NCBI RefSeq assembly: GCF_001552135.1
Contig: NZ_BCQP01000079.1
Location: 1-49,339, forward strand
Origin: Actinomadura chibensis NBRC 106107
GTDB lineage: Bacteria; Actinomycetota; Actinomycetes; Streptosporangiales; Streptosporangiaceae
Direction: 5' to 3'
Length of the DNA stretch: 49,339 nt
Both the position numbers and the translations under genes were made by a program. Below the pieces are notes generated by a model. It saw only the letters and a list, made by a program, of their open reading frames with translations, was not told the origin of the DNA and ran no database searches. Of this stretch, positions 7,765 through 16,595 are shown one piece after another (position 1 is the first letter of the stretch; the number at the start of each line of letters is the position of its first letter).

Positions 7765-9024
7765 TCAGCCCTTGACCGGCTCCAGGACGTCCAGCCCGAT
7801 GAACTTGCGCAGCGCCTCGGGGACGCGGACCGTCCCGTCGGCCCGCTGGTGGTTCTCCAGGATCGAGACCATCCAGCGGGTGGTGGCCAGCGTCCCGTTC
7901 AGCGTCGCGACCGGGCGGCTCTTGCCCGCCTCGTCCCGGTACCGCACCGACAGGCGCCGGGCCTGGAACTCGGTGCAGTTGGACGTGGACGTCACCTCGC
8001 GGTACGTGCGCTGCGACGGCACCCACGCCTCGCAGTCGTACTTGCGGGCCGCGCTGGCGCCGAGGTCGCCCGCCGCCACGTCGATCACCCGGTACGGGAT
8101 CTCGACCTTGGCGAGCATCTCCTTCTCCCACTCCAGCAGCCGCAGGTGCTCGGCGTGCGCGTCCTCCGGCTCGCAGTAGGAGAACATCTCCACCTTGTCG
8201 AACTGGTGGACGCGGATGATGCCGCGCGTGTCCTTGCCGTAGGAGCCCGCCTCGCGGCGGAAGCAGGACGACCACGCCGCGTACCGCCGCGGCAGCCCGT
8301 CGAGGATCTCGTCCATGTGGTAGGCGGCGAGCGGGACCTCCGAGGTGCCGACGAGGTACAGCTCGTCCTGCGGAAGCTGGTAGACCTCGGCGGCGTGCGC
8401 GCCGAGGAACCCGGTGCCCTCCATCGCCTCCGGCTTCACGAGGACGGGCGGGTACATCGGCACGAACCCGGCCGCGACGGCCTGCTCGACCGCCAGGTTG
8501 AGCAGCGCGTACTGGAGCCGCGCGCCGACGCCCGTCAGGTAGTAGAACCGCGCGCCGGACACCTTCGCGCCGCGCTCCATGTCGATCGCGCCGAGGCTCT
8601 CGCCGAGCTCCAGGTGGTCCTTCGGCTCGAAGTCGAACTCGGGCGGCTCGCCGACGTGCTCCAGGACGACGTAGTCCTGTTCGCCGCCGGGCGGGGCGCC
8701 GTCCTCGATGAGGTTCGGGACGTCCTTCAGGACCGCGTCGAGCTCGTCGCCGAGCCGGTCGGCCTCGGCCTCGGCGTCCTTGACCTGCTGCGCCAGCTCC
8801 TTGGCGCGCGTCAGCAACTGCTGCCGCTCCTCGCCCTGCGCCTTCGACACCGACTTGCCGAAACTCTTCTGCTCCGAGCGCAGCCGCTCGAACGAGGTCA
8901 GCGCCGAGCGGCGCCTCCCGTCGAGGTCGAGCAGGCGGTCGACGACGGCGTCGTCCGCGCCGCGGGCGCGCTGGGACGCGCGCAGCCGGTCAGGGTCCTC
9001 TCGAAGAGCGCGAAGGTCGATCAC
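7765..9024 (-). CDS. serS: Seryl-tRNA synthetase
   Basis: This 419-residue class II synthetase charges tRNA-Ser. It begins MIDLRALREDPDRLR, has the antiparallel coiled-coil tRNA-binding arm (about 30-100), motif 2 FRREAGSYGKDTRGIIRVHQ and motif 3 NGTLATTRWM. Length is normal. The GTG start at 9024 lies 7 nt after TAGCCT (9032-9037 on this strand), so it likely has its own leaderless promoter. It is the only serS seen here and essential. Confidence 0.97.
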   Translation of the reverse strand: MIDLRALREDPDRLRASQRARGADDAVVDRLLDLDGRRRSALTSFERLRSEQKSFGKSVSKAQGEERQQLLTRAKELAQQVKDAEAEADRLGDELDAVLKDVPNLIEDGAPPGGEQDYVVLEHVGEPPEFDFEPKDHLELGESLGAIDMERGAKVSGARFYYLTGVGARLQYALLNLAVEQAVAAGFVPMYPPVLVKPEAMEGTGFLGAHAAEVYQLPQDELYLVGTSEVPLAAYHMDEILDGLPRRYAAWSSCFRREAGSYGKDTRGIIRVHQFDKVEMFSYCEPEDAHAEHLRLLEWEKEMLAKVEIPYRVIDVAAGDLGASAARKYDCEAWVPSQRTYREVTSTSNCTEFQARRLSVRYRDEAGKSRPVATLNGTLATTRWMVSILENHQRADGTVRVPEALRKFIGLDVLEPVKG

Positions 9025-9099
9025 AGATGCGAGGCTACCGGCTGGAGGCGGCCCGCCGCGCGGGTGTATCGCGTCCGCGCGCCGCCCGGCGCGGCGCGC

Positions 9100-9906
9100 T
9101 CAGCGGGAGCCGCTGGCCAGCAGCGCGTGGGCGGGCAGCGCGACCTTCCCGTCCGCCGCCGCGTAGCCGGACACGATGCGGTCGTAGGCGTCCTTGACGC
9201 GCTGGACGGTGGGCGCGTCCTGCCGTCCGACGATGACGCCGTTCGTGCCGACCCTGGACAGCGCGCCCGTCTCCCACCACTCCTCCGGGTCGACGACGTG
9301 CTCCCAGGTCACCTCCTCGACGGCGACGCCCGCGAACCCCGCCGCCGCGACCAGCCGCCGGAACGCCGTGACCTCGCCGTACTCCATGAACGGCGGGTCG
9401 GGGATGTCGGCGGGGACGGGCACGCCCGCCTCCTCGAGCGCCTCCCGGACGATCCCGAGCGCGCCGCTGCCCGGCATCACCCAGCAGCTCAGCGCGAGCC
9501 GCCCGCCGGGCCGCAGCACCCGCCGCAGCTCGGCGAGCGCCGCGCCGGGCGAGCCCACGTGGTTGATGACGAAGTTGCCCGCGACCGCGTCGAACGTCCC
9601 GTCGTCGAACGGCACGTCGGGCAGGACGGCGACGCGCACGTCCAGTCCGGGGACGTTCCGGCGGGCCGTCTCGGCCATGTCCGGGTCGGCGTCGAGCGCG
9701 GTCGCCTCCGCGCCGCGCCGGACCGCCTCCCGGGAAACGAAGCCGGGACCCGTTCCGACTTCGAGGAACCGCGTCCCGGCCGCGACGCCCGCGGCGTCCA
9801 GCAGCGGGTCGATCAGGTGGCGGGTCAGCCGGGCGAACCCCCGCTCGTAGGCGGCGGCCCGCCCGGCCCACAGCTCGCGCTCGTAGAGATCGAAGTCATC
9901 GGCCAC
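9100..9906 (-). CDS. Class I SAM-dependent methyltransferase
   Basis: The 268-residue soluble protein has motif I FLEVGTGPGF (47-56), an acidic ALDADPDM after strand 2 and the DAVAGNFVINHV/LRPGGRLALS segments of UbiE/COQ5-type (methyltransf_11) enzymes. The substrate cannot be read from the sequence. The GTG start (9906) lies 6 nt after TAGGCT (9913-9918), a leaderless arrangement. It sits between serS and the STAND-glycosyltransferase gene and is divergent from the latter. Confidence 0.85.
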   Translation of the reverse strand: MADDFDLYERELWAGRAAAYERGFARLTRHLIDPLLDAAGVAAGTRFLEVGTGPGFVSREAVRRGAEATALDADPDMAETARRNVPGLDVRVAVLPDVPFDDGTFDAVAGNFVINHVGSPGAALAELRRVLRPGGRLALSCWVMPGSGALGIVREALEEAGVPVPADIPDPPFMEYGEVTAFRRLVAAAGFAGVAVEEVTWEHVVDPEEWWETGALSRVGTNGVIVGRQDAPTVQRVKDAYDRIVSGYAAADGKVALPAHALLASGSR

Positions 9907-10229
9907 CCGCGCAGCCTACGTCAGCGCACGTCCACCTAATCACCGGGCGCGTTCGGCGCGGGCCGCGGCGCCGACTCGCGGTCCGGCTGGAACAGGGCCC
10001 GGCCGCGCAGCGTCACATCCTGGTGAACGATGTCGACGGCGGCGAGCGGGGCGGACGATCGGCGCGCGGCGCGGCCTCTCCGGTCGGTCACCGTACCGGG
10101 CGCCGGAATCGCGGGCCGGATGAAGGCCCGGGAACTGAGCCGTGGAATTGCTCTTTCGCGGCCGTTCGGCGTGCCTTTATGCGCCGTCCCTTCTTGTGGT
10201 CCCGCCAGGTCACCTGAGGTATAACGACG
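9907..10229. other. 323-bp divergent intergenic region
   Basis: This gap separates the methyltransferase (minus) from the STAND-GT4 gene (plus). The left end holds the TAGGCT hexamer of the methyltransferase. The last 20 bp hold GAGG (10216-10219) and TATAAC just before the plus-strand start. The plus-proximal half is less GC-rich than average. A minus-strand frame ending at 9936 is open for about 50 codons but has no convincing start or homology, so I do not call it. Confidence 0.4.
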
Positions 10230-13200
10230 GTGATGGAATCCGAGGGCGAAGCTATTCTTGATCTTGGGGACGGCCGACGGCGGGAAGCCGCCGACGAACT
10301 GTGGGCGCACCGCGGCGCGGCCGTGATCACCGGGATCTCCGGGGTCGGCAAGTCCCTCCAACTCGTGAAACCGCTGCTGAGCCGGTATTTGAAGGAATGC
10401 GGGCGACCGGTCGTGAGCATCGACGTCCCGGAACGGTCGACCGACCTGGAGCAGGAACTCGTCGATCTGCTCGTGGACGGGCTCGTCCTCCCGGCGGGCG
10501 GCGGCGCCGCGCCGCGGATCGTGCCGGGCCGCGGATTCAAGGCCGCCGTCCGCGATTTGCTGCAGCAGCGGGTGCTCGTCGTGATCGACGAGTTCCAGCG
10601 GCTCCTGGACGCCGACAAGCGGCCGCGGGAGCCGTTCGGGTCCGCGCTCGCGGAACTGGCGCGGGCGCCGGGGAACGAGGGCGGCCTGTGGCTCGTGTCC
10701 AATCAGCATCTCGACGCCCTCTGGACCCAGCCGTTCCATCCGGTCGAACTGCCCGCCCCCGTGGCCGAGGAAGGCGTCCGCATCGTCCTGGAGCACCTCA
10801 GAACGGCGGACGCGGCGGCGAGGTTTCCCGAATCCCGCAGAACGGAGACGGTGAATCGGCTCGGCCGCAATCCCCGCGTGCTGCATTTGCTGGGCTCGCT
10901 TTTGCGGCGCTACACATTGGACGAGTTGCTCGGCCCGCCGTTGCTCGGCCCGCCCACCGAGGGGATCCCCGAGGACGAACTCGTCGACACGATCGAACGG
11001 GGACTGGTGGCCAAGGCCACCGAAGGGCTCGCGGACGACGAGCGCCAGGCCCTGCGCAGGCTGTCGGTCCTCTCGGCCGGTTTCGAGCAGAAGCAGGCCG
11101 AGACCCTGGTCACCGACTTCCGGAAGCGGCTCCGCGAACTGCGCTACCGCTACCTCATGGAGCCGACGCAGGACAGGCCCCCCAGATACCAGTTGCACCC
11201 GGCCGTCCGGGAGGCGGAGAACGCGTTCCTGCGCCGGGACCAGCGGGCGTGGCGCTCGGCGCACCGCGCCGCCGGGCAGTGGTACGCGGCGAGGCTCAAG
11301 CGGACCGACGCCAAGGAGCGGGCCGTCGCCCTTTCCGGCGCGTTCTTCCATCTGCGGGAGGCGGGCGCGGGACGGGAACTGGCCGACGCCATCGCGGCCG
11401 CCCGCGCGGAGATCGAATGGCGTTACGGCGGGGACAAGCGCCATATCGTCCCCGAGTCGGCGCGGGAGCGCGACGCGCGCATCGACCTGCTCGCCGAATA
11501 CCTCGCGGAGCCGGGGGCGCCGGGCGTCGAGTACCACATGGCGCGGCTGCTCCAGGAACGGTTCCGCGAGACCGGAAACCCGGCGGACGGCGAACTGGCG
11601 CTCGCCCACGCCGAGCGCGCGGCGAAGCGCTGGCGGACCGGCTCGGCCGTCCCGTGGGTCATGTGGATGAAACTCATGACGGAGGTCAGGGGCTTCGAGG
11701 CCGCCGAGGAGATCGGCCGCCAGGCGCTGGCCCACAAGCCGTACATCGGCGAGCAGAGATTCGCCGTCTACATGCAGTTGAGCATTTACCTCACCGCGCA
11801 GGAACGGGTCGAGGAATCGATCGCGGAACTGCGCCGGGGCTGCGCGGAGTCGCGGCCCGCCGACCAGCGCCGCCTGGCCGACCAGGCGGTGCTGTACGCG
11901 GCGGCCGAGCCGTCCGACGACCTGCTCCGCCGCACCCGCGACTGGCTCAAGGGCTCGGGCGTCCTCGACTACCAGGCGCGGCTGGCCGAGATCCTGCTGC
12001 TCCAGCACGAGGGCCGGTGGCGCGAGTCGGCGGACCTCGCGCGCCAGAGCAGGACGGCGTTCCCCAAGCCGTACCTGCACTTCCCCATCTACGAGGCGAT
12101 CGGCCGGATCGGCGAGGGGAACCCGGCGGCCGGGCTCGCGGTGCTCCAGCGGGCGCGGATCCCCGACAGCCAGCGCGCCTCGCACAAGTCGGAGTTCCGC
12201 GAGGGAAAGGCGTGGCTGCGGGCGCTCGCCGCGCTGCAGAGCGGGGAGCTGGAGGAGGCGTCCCGCTTCCTCGGCATCTACCTCGGGACGGCGCGGCCGC
12301 CGACCGGGGCCGAGGAGATCAGGGCGGCGCTGCTGACGGAATGGGACACCCGCGTGGCGATTCCGGGCGAGGCGACCCCCTCGTTCATCACGCCGATCCT
12401 CCCGCCGTCGGTGACCGGGACGTCGGAGAGCGCCAGGCGTCCGCAGTACGGGCCCCGCGTCCTGGACCAGGCTCCCGCAGAGCGCGTCGACCGCAGGCCC
12501 GTCGTCCTGGCCGTGGCGACGGAATGGTCGTCGAACCACGGCGGGCTCAGCACGTTCAACCGGCAACTCTGCGCCGCACTGGCCCGCTCCGGAATGCGCG
12601 TGTTCTGCATGACGCCCAACCCGAGGCTGGGGGACATCAAGAACGCGAAGGCCCTCAATGTCGAACTCATCAACCCGATGGAGAACGAGTGGTACGAATC
12701 CGAGCTTGAGGTGCTGAAGGAGCGTCCGGACGGGCTCGGCGGGGACCCGGACGTCATCATCGGCCACGGCCGCGTCACAGGACCGGCCGCGAAAGCCCAG
12801 GCCGACCGTTTCCCGAGTGCCAAGCGGCTGCATTTCATCCATGTCGCGTCGGAGGAGATCGACTGGTTCAAACCCGGCCGCGAGGACGGCAAGGACATCG
12901 CCGCGGTGGCGGAGTCGCGGCAGCGGCTCGAAGTGGACCTCGCCCGCGGCGCCCATCGCGGTTTCGCCGTGGGCAAGCGCCTCCACGAGCATTACGCCCG
13001 CTATGTGTCCTCGCCGGGAAAGGCGCAGCTCGCGCGTTTCGACCCGGGGTTCGACGCCGAGGACCTGACCCCGCGCGAGGCCCCGCCGGGAAAGCCCATC
13101 GTGCTGCTGTTCGGACGCGTCGAGGACGCGGAGCTGAAGGGCGTCGACCTGGCGGCGCGGGCGATCGGCGCGGCCGCCAAGGCGCTGCGGGAGAGCCGGG

Positions 13201-13682
13201 CCGCGACCGAGGTCGAACTGATCGTCCGCGGGGTGCCGGAGGGCTCGTCCGAGGAGCTGCGGGAGAAGATCATCGATTGGGCCGACCATCCGGCGCTGCT
13301 GGTGACCCCGCGCGTCTACGCGGCGAACGAGCAGCGGCTCGCCGCCGACCTGGAGACCGCGAACCTGGTCCTGATGCCGTCCAGGGCCGAGGGGTTCGGG
13401 CTGGTCGGGGTGGAGGCGATCATCGCGGGGACGCCCGTCCTGGTCAGCGGCCGGAGCGGGCTCGCCGACCTCCTGTGGGAGCACCTGGGCGACGAGGCGC
13501 GGCACATCGTCGTCCCCATGCACAAGAGCGAGGCCGAGAACACCGACGAATGGACCCGCAAGATCCAGCACGTCCTGGAGGACCCCGAGACGGCGTTCGC
13601 CCGCGCGACGAAGATCCGCCGCCTCCTCGCGGAGAAGTGGACGTGGTCGATGGCGATCGAGGCCCTCAAAGCCGAACTCTGA
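10230..13682 (+). CDS. STAND-like ATPase / helical-repeat / GT4 glycosyltransferase fusion
   Basis: The 1150-residue protein has three parts. Residues 20-300 are a STAND-like P-loop NTPase: Walker A GISGVGKS (35-42), Walker B VLVVIDEF (115-122), a sensor-like LWLVSNQHL (153-161), a GRNP motif (212-215) and a winged-helix-like stretch (about 265-300). Residues 330-700 are helical, TPR-like, without predicted membrane segments. Residues 757-1147 form a complete GT-B GT4 glycosyltransferase with the donor-side GGLSTFNRQL (771-780), LLFGRVEDAELKG (959-971) and the EX7E pair Glu1054/Glu1062 in EGFGLVGVE. STAND proteins act as ligand-triggered switches in defence and signalling, so a sensor-controlled glycosyltransferase effector is my inference. 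GTG 10230 and ATG 10233 are adjacent start options; GAGG favours the GTG. Confidence 0.85.
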   Translation: MMESEGEAILDLGDGRRREAADELWAHRGAAVITGISGVGKSLQLVKPLLSRYLKECGRPVVSIDVPERSTDLEQELVDLLVDGLVLPAGGGAAPRIVPGRGFKAAVRDLLQQRVLVVIDEFQRLLDADKRPREPFGSALAELARAPGNEGGLWLVSNQHLDALWTQPFHPVELPAPVAEEGVRIVLEHLRTADAAARFPESRRTETVNRLGRNPRVLHLLGSLLRRYTLDELLGPPLLGPPTEGIPEDELVDTIERGLVAKATEGLADDERQALRRLSVLSAGFEQKQAETLVTDFRKRLRELRYRYLMEPTQDRPPRYQLHPAVREAENAFLRRDQRAWRSAHRAAGQWYAARLKRTDAKERAVALSGAFFHLREAGAGRELADAIAAARAEIEWRYGGDKRHIVPESARERDARIDLLAEYLAEPGAPGVEYHMARLLQERFRETGNPADGELALAHAERAAKRWRTGSAVPWVMWMKLMTEVRGFEAAEEIGRQALAHKPYIGEQRFAVYMQLSIYLTAQERVEESIAELRRGCAESRPADQRRLADQAVLYAAAEPSDDLLRRTRDWLKGSGVLDYQARLAEILLLQHEGRWRESADLARQSRTAFPKPYLHFPIYEAIGRIGEGNPAAGLAVLQRARIPDSQRASHKSEFREGKAWLRALAALQSGELEEASRFLGIYLGTARPPTGAEEIRAALLTEWDTRVAIPGEATPSFITPILPPSVTGTSESARRPQYGPRVLDQAPAERVDRRPVVLAVATEWSSNHGGLSTFNRQLCAALARSGMRVFCMTPNPRLGDIKNAKALNVELINPMENEWYESELEVLKERPDGLGGDPDVIIGHGRVTGPAAKAQADRFPSAKRLHFIHVASEEIDWFKPGREDGKDIAAVAESRQRLEVDLARGAHRGFAVGKRLHEHYARYVSSPGKAQLARFDPGFDAEDLTPREAPPGKPIVLLFGRVEDAELKGVDLAARAIGAAAKALRESRAATEVELIVRGVPEGSSEELREKIIDWADHPALLVTPRVYAANEQRLAADLETANLVLMPSRAEGFGLVGVEAIIAGTPVLVSGRSGLADLLWEHLGDEARHIVVPMHKSEAENTDEWTRKIQHVLEDPETAFARATKIRRLLAEKWTWSMAIEALKAEL

Positions 13683-13698
13683 CCCGCGGCGCGGCGGG

Positions 13699-14643
13699 TC
13701 AGGAGTGCGGCGAGCCCGTGCGGACGGCGTCGAGCCAGGCGGCGGCCTCGGTGAAGTCGTCGTCGTGGGTGCCGCGCCGGATCTCCGGACGAACCTGGTC
13801 GGCACGCGGATACGACCCGACGAAGCGGACGTCGGAGCAGACCCGCCGCAGCCCCATCAGGGCCTCGCCGACGCGGGCGTCCGCGACATGGCCCTCGAAG
13901 TCCATCCAGAACAGGTAGGAGCCGAGCCCCGCGCCCGTGGGCCGCGACTGGATCAGCGTCAGGTTGATCCCCCGGACGGAGAACTCGGTGAGGATCTCCA
14001 GCAGCGCGCCCGGGTGGTCTTCGCCGATGAACGCGACGACGGTCGTCTTGTCCATCCCGGTGGGGGCGGGCGGGGTGCACGGGCGGTGCAGCGCGACGAA
14101 CCGGGTGACGGCGTCGGAGACGTCGTGGATGTCCTCGGCGAGGACCGACAGCCCGTACCGGGCCGCGGCGAACGACCCGGCGAGGGCCGCGTCGTAGTGG
14201 CCGTCCGCGACGTGCTGCGCGGCCTCGGCGTTGGACGTCGCGGCGCGCCACTCGGCGTCCGGGACGTTCCCCGCGAGCCAGCGGCGGCACTGCGGCTGCG
14301 CGATCGGGTGGGACGCGACCGTCTTGATGTCGGCCAGCGCCGTCCCCGGCCGGACGAGCAGCGCGAACGACACCGGCAGGTGGATCTCCCCGACGATCTG
14401 GAGCGGCTCGCCGGTGGCCAGCTCGTCCAGCGTGGTCGGCACGGAGCCCTCGACGGAGTTCTCCAGCGCGACGACGGCGGTGTAGGCGTCGCCGCGGCGC
14501 AGCGCGTCCAGGACGGCGGGCACCGTCGCGTACGGGACCAGCTCGGCGTCCGCCGCGCCCGGGAAGGTCAGCAGGGCGGCCTCGGTGAACGTGCCCCGCG
14601 GACCCAGGAAGGCGTAGCGCGCTGGCCTGTTCTCTGCGGTCAC
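13699..14643 (-). CDS. pheA: Prephenate dehydratase
   Basis: The 314-residue enzyme converts prephenate to phenylpyruvate in phenylalanine synthesis. The catalytic domain starts YAFLGPRGTFTEAAL, contains ENSVEGSV and the catalytic TRF motif (VTRFVAL). A C-terminal ACT domain (about 200-280) has HPGALLEIL and the Phe-binding region reads QSRP where ESRP is common, so feedback control is probable. GTG at 14643 has GGAG 5 nt upstream. Its 3' end is 16 bp from the convergent STAND-GT4 gene with no hairpin between. Confidence 0.96.
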   Translation of the reverse strand: MTAENRPARYAFLGPRGTFTEAALLTFPGAADAELVPYATVPAVLDALRRGDAYTAVVALENSVEGSVPTTLDELATGEPLQIVGEIHLPVSFALLVRPGTALADIKTVASHPIAQPQCRRWLAGNVPDAEWRAATSNAEAAQHVADGHYDAALAGSFAAARYGLSVLAEDIHDVSDAVTRFVALHRPCTPPAPTGMDKTTVVAFIGEDHPGALLEILTEFSVRGINLTLIQSRPTGAGLGSYLFWMDFEGHVADARVGEALMGLRRVCSDVRFVGSYPRADQVRPEIRRGTHDDDFTEAAAWLDAVRTGSPHS

Positions 14644-14736
14644 GGTGTCTCCGGTGGCTCAGGATGCCTCGCGCGACGGGAGCTGAGGCGAGGTGAGACA
14701 AACGAGTCTACTGTCCCCGGCGGGGCGGTCTGTTTC

Positions 14737-15207
14737 TCAGGCGCGGGCGGTGGACGTCCGGTCGCCGTTGCCGTTGCCGTTGCCGAAGTCGGGCAGCGGG
14801 TCGTCCATGGACACGATCGGGCCCTTGCCCAGCCGGGCCGCGCGCAGGGCCTGGTTCTCCTCGGGCGAGAGCATCTCGACCGCGTTCCCGCCCAGGACGG
14901 CCTTGGCGTAGGTCCGCGTCTCGGTGCGCCCGTTGATCGAGCTGACCACGACCCCGTCCCCGACCGCGTTGATCAGGGCGAGCGAGAACGACCGGTGCCC
15001 GGACATCTCCTTCAGCGCGTCGTAGTGCACGATCGCGAGATCGCGCAGCGCGCGTTCGTCGACCGACCCGCTCGCGAGCTGGAGCTGGCGCCTGAGCATT
15101 TCCCCGCACTCGTCGACGACCTGGTTCACCCGGTTGTGCGCGACCACGGCGATCGACAGTCCCGCCACCCCCGCGATCAGGCCGGCGACGGCCACCGCGA
15201 CAAGCAT
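14737..15207 (-). CDS. DUF4446 family membrane-anchored protein
   Basis: The 156-residue protein has an N-terminal membrane helix (about 2-24), a short coiled region and the DUF4446 core: LAIVHYDALKEMSGHRSFS, ALINAVGDGVVVSSINGR and LSPEENQALRAARLG. It ends in an Asn/Gly-rich GNGNGNGD stretch. Function is unknown. Its ATG overlaps the stop of the upstream GT87 gene (TGATG), so translation is probably coupled. I recall it lying next to pheA in related genomes. Confidence 0.85.
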   Translation of the reverse strand: MLVAVAVAGLIAGVAGLSIAVVAHNRVNQVVDECGEMLRRQLQLASGSVDERALRDLAIVHYDALKEMSGHRSFSLALINAVGDGVVVSSINGRTETRTYAKAVLGGNAVEMLSPEENQALRAARLGKGPIVSMDDPLPDFGNGNGNGDRTSTARA

Positions 15208-16541
15208 CACGGGCTGAGCGTACCCACCCTGACCTCGGGGTGCGAAGGATCTGCCCGAGCAGCCCCCGGTTCGAGGCGTTTCACGAGCCACGTCCCGAGG
15301 ACGACGATCGAGGCCAGCGCCGCGAGCCCGAACAGATCGCGGACGACCTGGCCCGTGAAAACCGCCAGCGTGGAGTGTTCCGGGCCGATCAGCTCGCGGC
15401 CCCACCAGGGCACCGGGAACAGGAACAGCAGCCATGCCGCGCCCGCGAAGAGACATCTTCGCGTGTCCCGGCCATCACCGGCCAAAGCACCGACAACCGC
15501 GATCATCCACACAAGGTGATGAATCCATCCCACTGGGGACAGCACGACCGACAGCAGCCCGACGATCGCCACCGACGCCAGCAGCAGGCTGGACGACCCC
15601 GGACCGTCCGGGAGCCGGTCGGCCGCCAGCGCCGCGCGCCGCGCCCACCGGAACCCGAAGTAGGCGACGACGAGCGCCAGCGCGAGCCACAGCAGCGTCC
15701 GCGCCGGGCCCTCCGGCAGCATCCGCGCGACGATCCCCTGGACGGCCTGGTTGGTGGTGCCGTCGACGGCGCCCGTCCGGTCGCCGCCCTGCAGCAGCGC
15801 CCCGAACCAGTAGTCGGACGAGTCGGACGGCAGCAGCGCGAACCCGCCGAGCGTCGCCGCCGCCGCGGTGAGCAGGGAGTTGACCAGGGCGTCCCGGCGG
15901 CCGGTGAGCAGGAAGTAGATCAGGAAGACGCCCGGCACCAGCTTGATCGCGACGGCGAGCCCGACGAGGGCGCCGCGCGGCCAGCGCGGCTCGCGGGCGC
16001 AGCAGTCGGCCAGGCACATCGCGAGGAGGAACAGCCCGACCTGCCCGAACCGGAACTGGTCGCGGACGGGGTCGAGCCACGCCATCGCGGCCACCAGCGC
16101 GCCCGTGGCGAGCGGCGCCCAGCGCCCGGTCCGCCGGATCAGGTCGCGGAACGCGTACCGGACCGAGATCGCGAGCGCGACGCAGATGAGGCCCGTCCAG
16201 ACGAGCTGGGCCGCGCGCCACGGCAGCAGGGTGAACGGGACGGCCAGCGCCGCCGCGAACGGCGGGTACGTGAACGGCAGCAGTTGGGGCGGCTGCGTCA
16301 GGAAGTCGTAGAGCGGCGCCCCGCGCAGGACCGCGCGCCCGCCCTCCCGGTACACCTCCAGGTCGACGAGCCGCTGGTCGGGCTGGTTGCCGAGCCAGCG
16401 CGCCGCGATCGGCGCCAGCGCGACCGCCGCGACCGCGATCCCGGCGCAGATGATCAGTCCTCGGGCCCACGTCCCGCGCCGCGCGAGCGCGTGCGAAAAC
16501 CCGGCCCCGGGCAGGGCTCGGCGCGCTTCGGGACCGTCCAC
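15207..16541 (-). CDS. GT87 (DUF2029) polyprenol-phosphomannose-dependent mannosyltransferase
   Basis: The 444-residue multispanning protein has about ten hydrophobic segments and the GT87 signature DLEVYREGGRAVLRGAPLYD near residue 60 followed by PFTYPPFAA. Mycobacterial members (PimE-type) add mannose from polyprenyl-phosphomannose to membrane glycolipids on the outer face. The acceptor here is unknown. GTG 16541 lies 7 nt after TATCCT (16549-16554), divergent from the neighbouring 11-TM protein, with DUF4446 coupled downstream. Confidence 0.85.
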   Translation of the reverse strand: MDGPEARRALPGAGFSHALARRGTWARGLIICAGIAVAAVALAPIAARWLGNQPDQRLVDLEVYREGGRAVLRGAPLYDFLTQPPQLLPFTYPPFAAALAVPFTLLPWRAAQLVWTGLICVALAISVRYAFRDLIRRTGRWAPLATGALVAAMAWLDPVRDQFRFGQVGLFLLAMCLADCCAREPRWPRGALVGLAVAIKLVPGVFLIYFLLTGRRDALVNSLLTAAAATLGGFALLPSDSSDYWFGALLQGGDRTGAVDGTTNQAVQGIVARMLPEGPARTLLWLALALVVAYFGFRWARRAALAADRLPDGPGSSSLLLASVAIVGLLSVVLSPVGWIHHLVWMIAVVGALAGDGRDTRRCLFAGAAWLLFLFPVPWWGRELIGPEHSTLAVFTGQVVRDLFGLAALASIVVLGTWLVKRLEPGAARADPSHPEVRVGTLSP

Positions 16542-16548
16542 AGCCCGC

Positions 16549-16588
16549 AGGATATTGCCACTCAGTGGTCGAAAGCCTCTTGTAGCCT
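16549..16588. promoter_or_regulatory. Divergent pair of leaderless-type -10 hexamers
   Basis: On the minus strand TATCCT (16549-16554) lies 7 nt before the GT87 GTG. On the plus strand TAGCCT (16583-16588) lies 7 nt before the ATG at 16596. The two genes share a 54-bp gap, so promoter regions overlap and could be co-regulated. No clear -35 elements are visible. Confidence 0.5.
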
Positions 16589-16595
16589 TTGCGCC

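Noticed and set aside
9936..13805. 1289-codon open frame on the minus strand opposite the STAND-GT4 gene
   Set aside because: Arg/Pro/Gly-biased composition typical of antisense GC-rich reading; the plus strand has clear ATPase and glycosyltransferase motifs.
15240..16595. 450-codon N-terminal extension of the 747-aa membrane protein
   Set aside because: The extension is antisense to the GT87 gene and lacks any signal or fold; the signal peptide starts right after ATG 16596.
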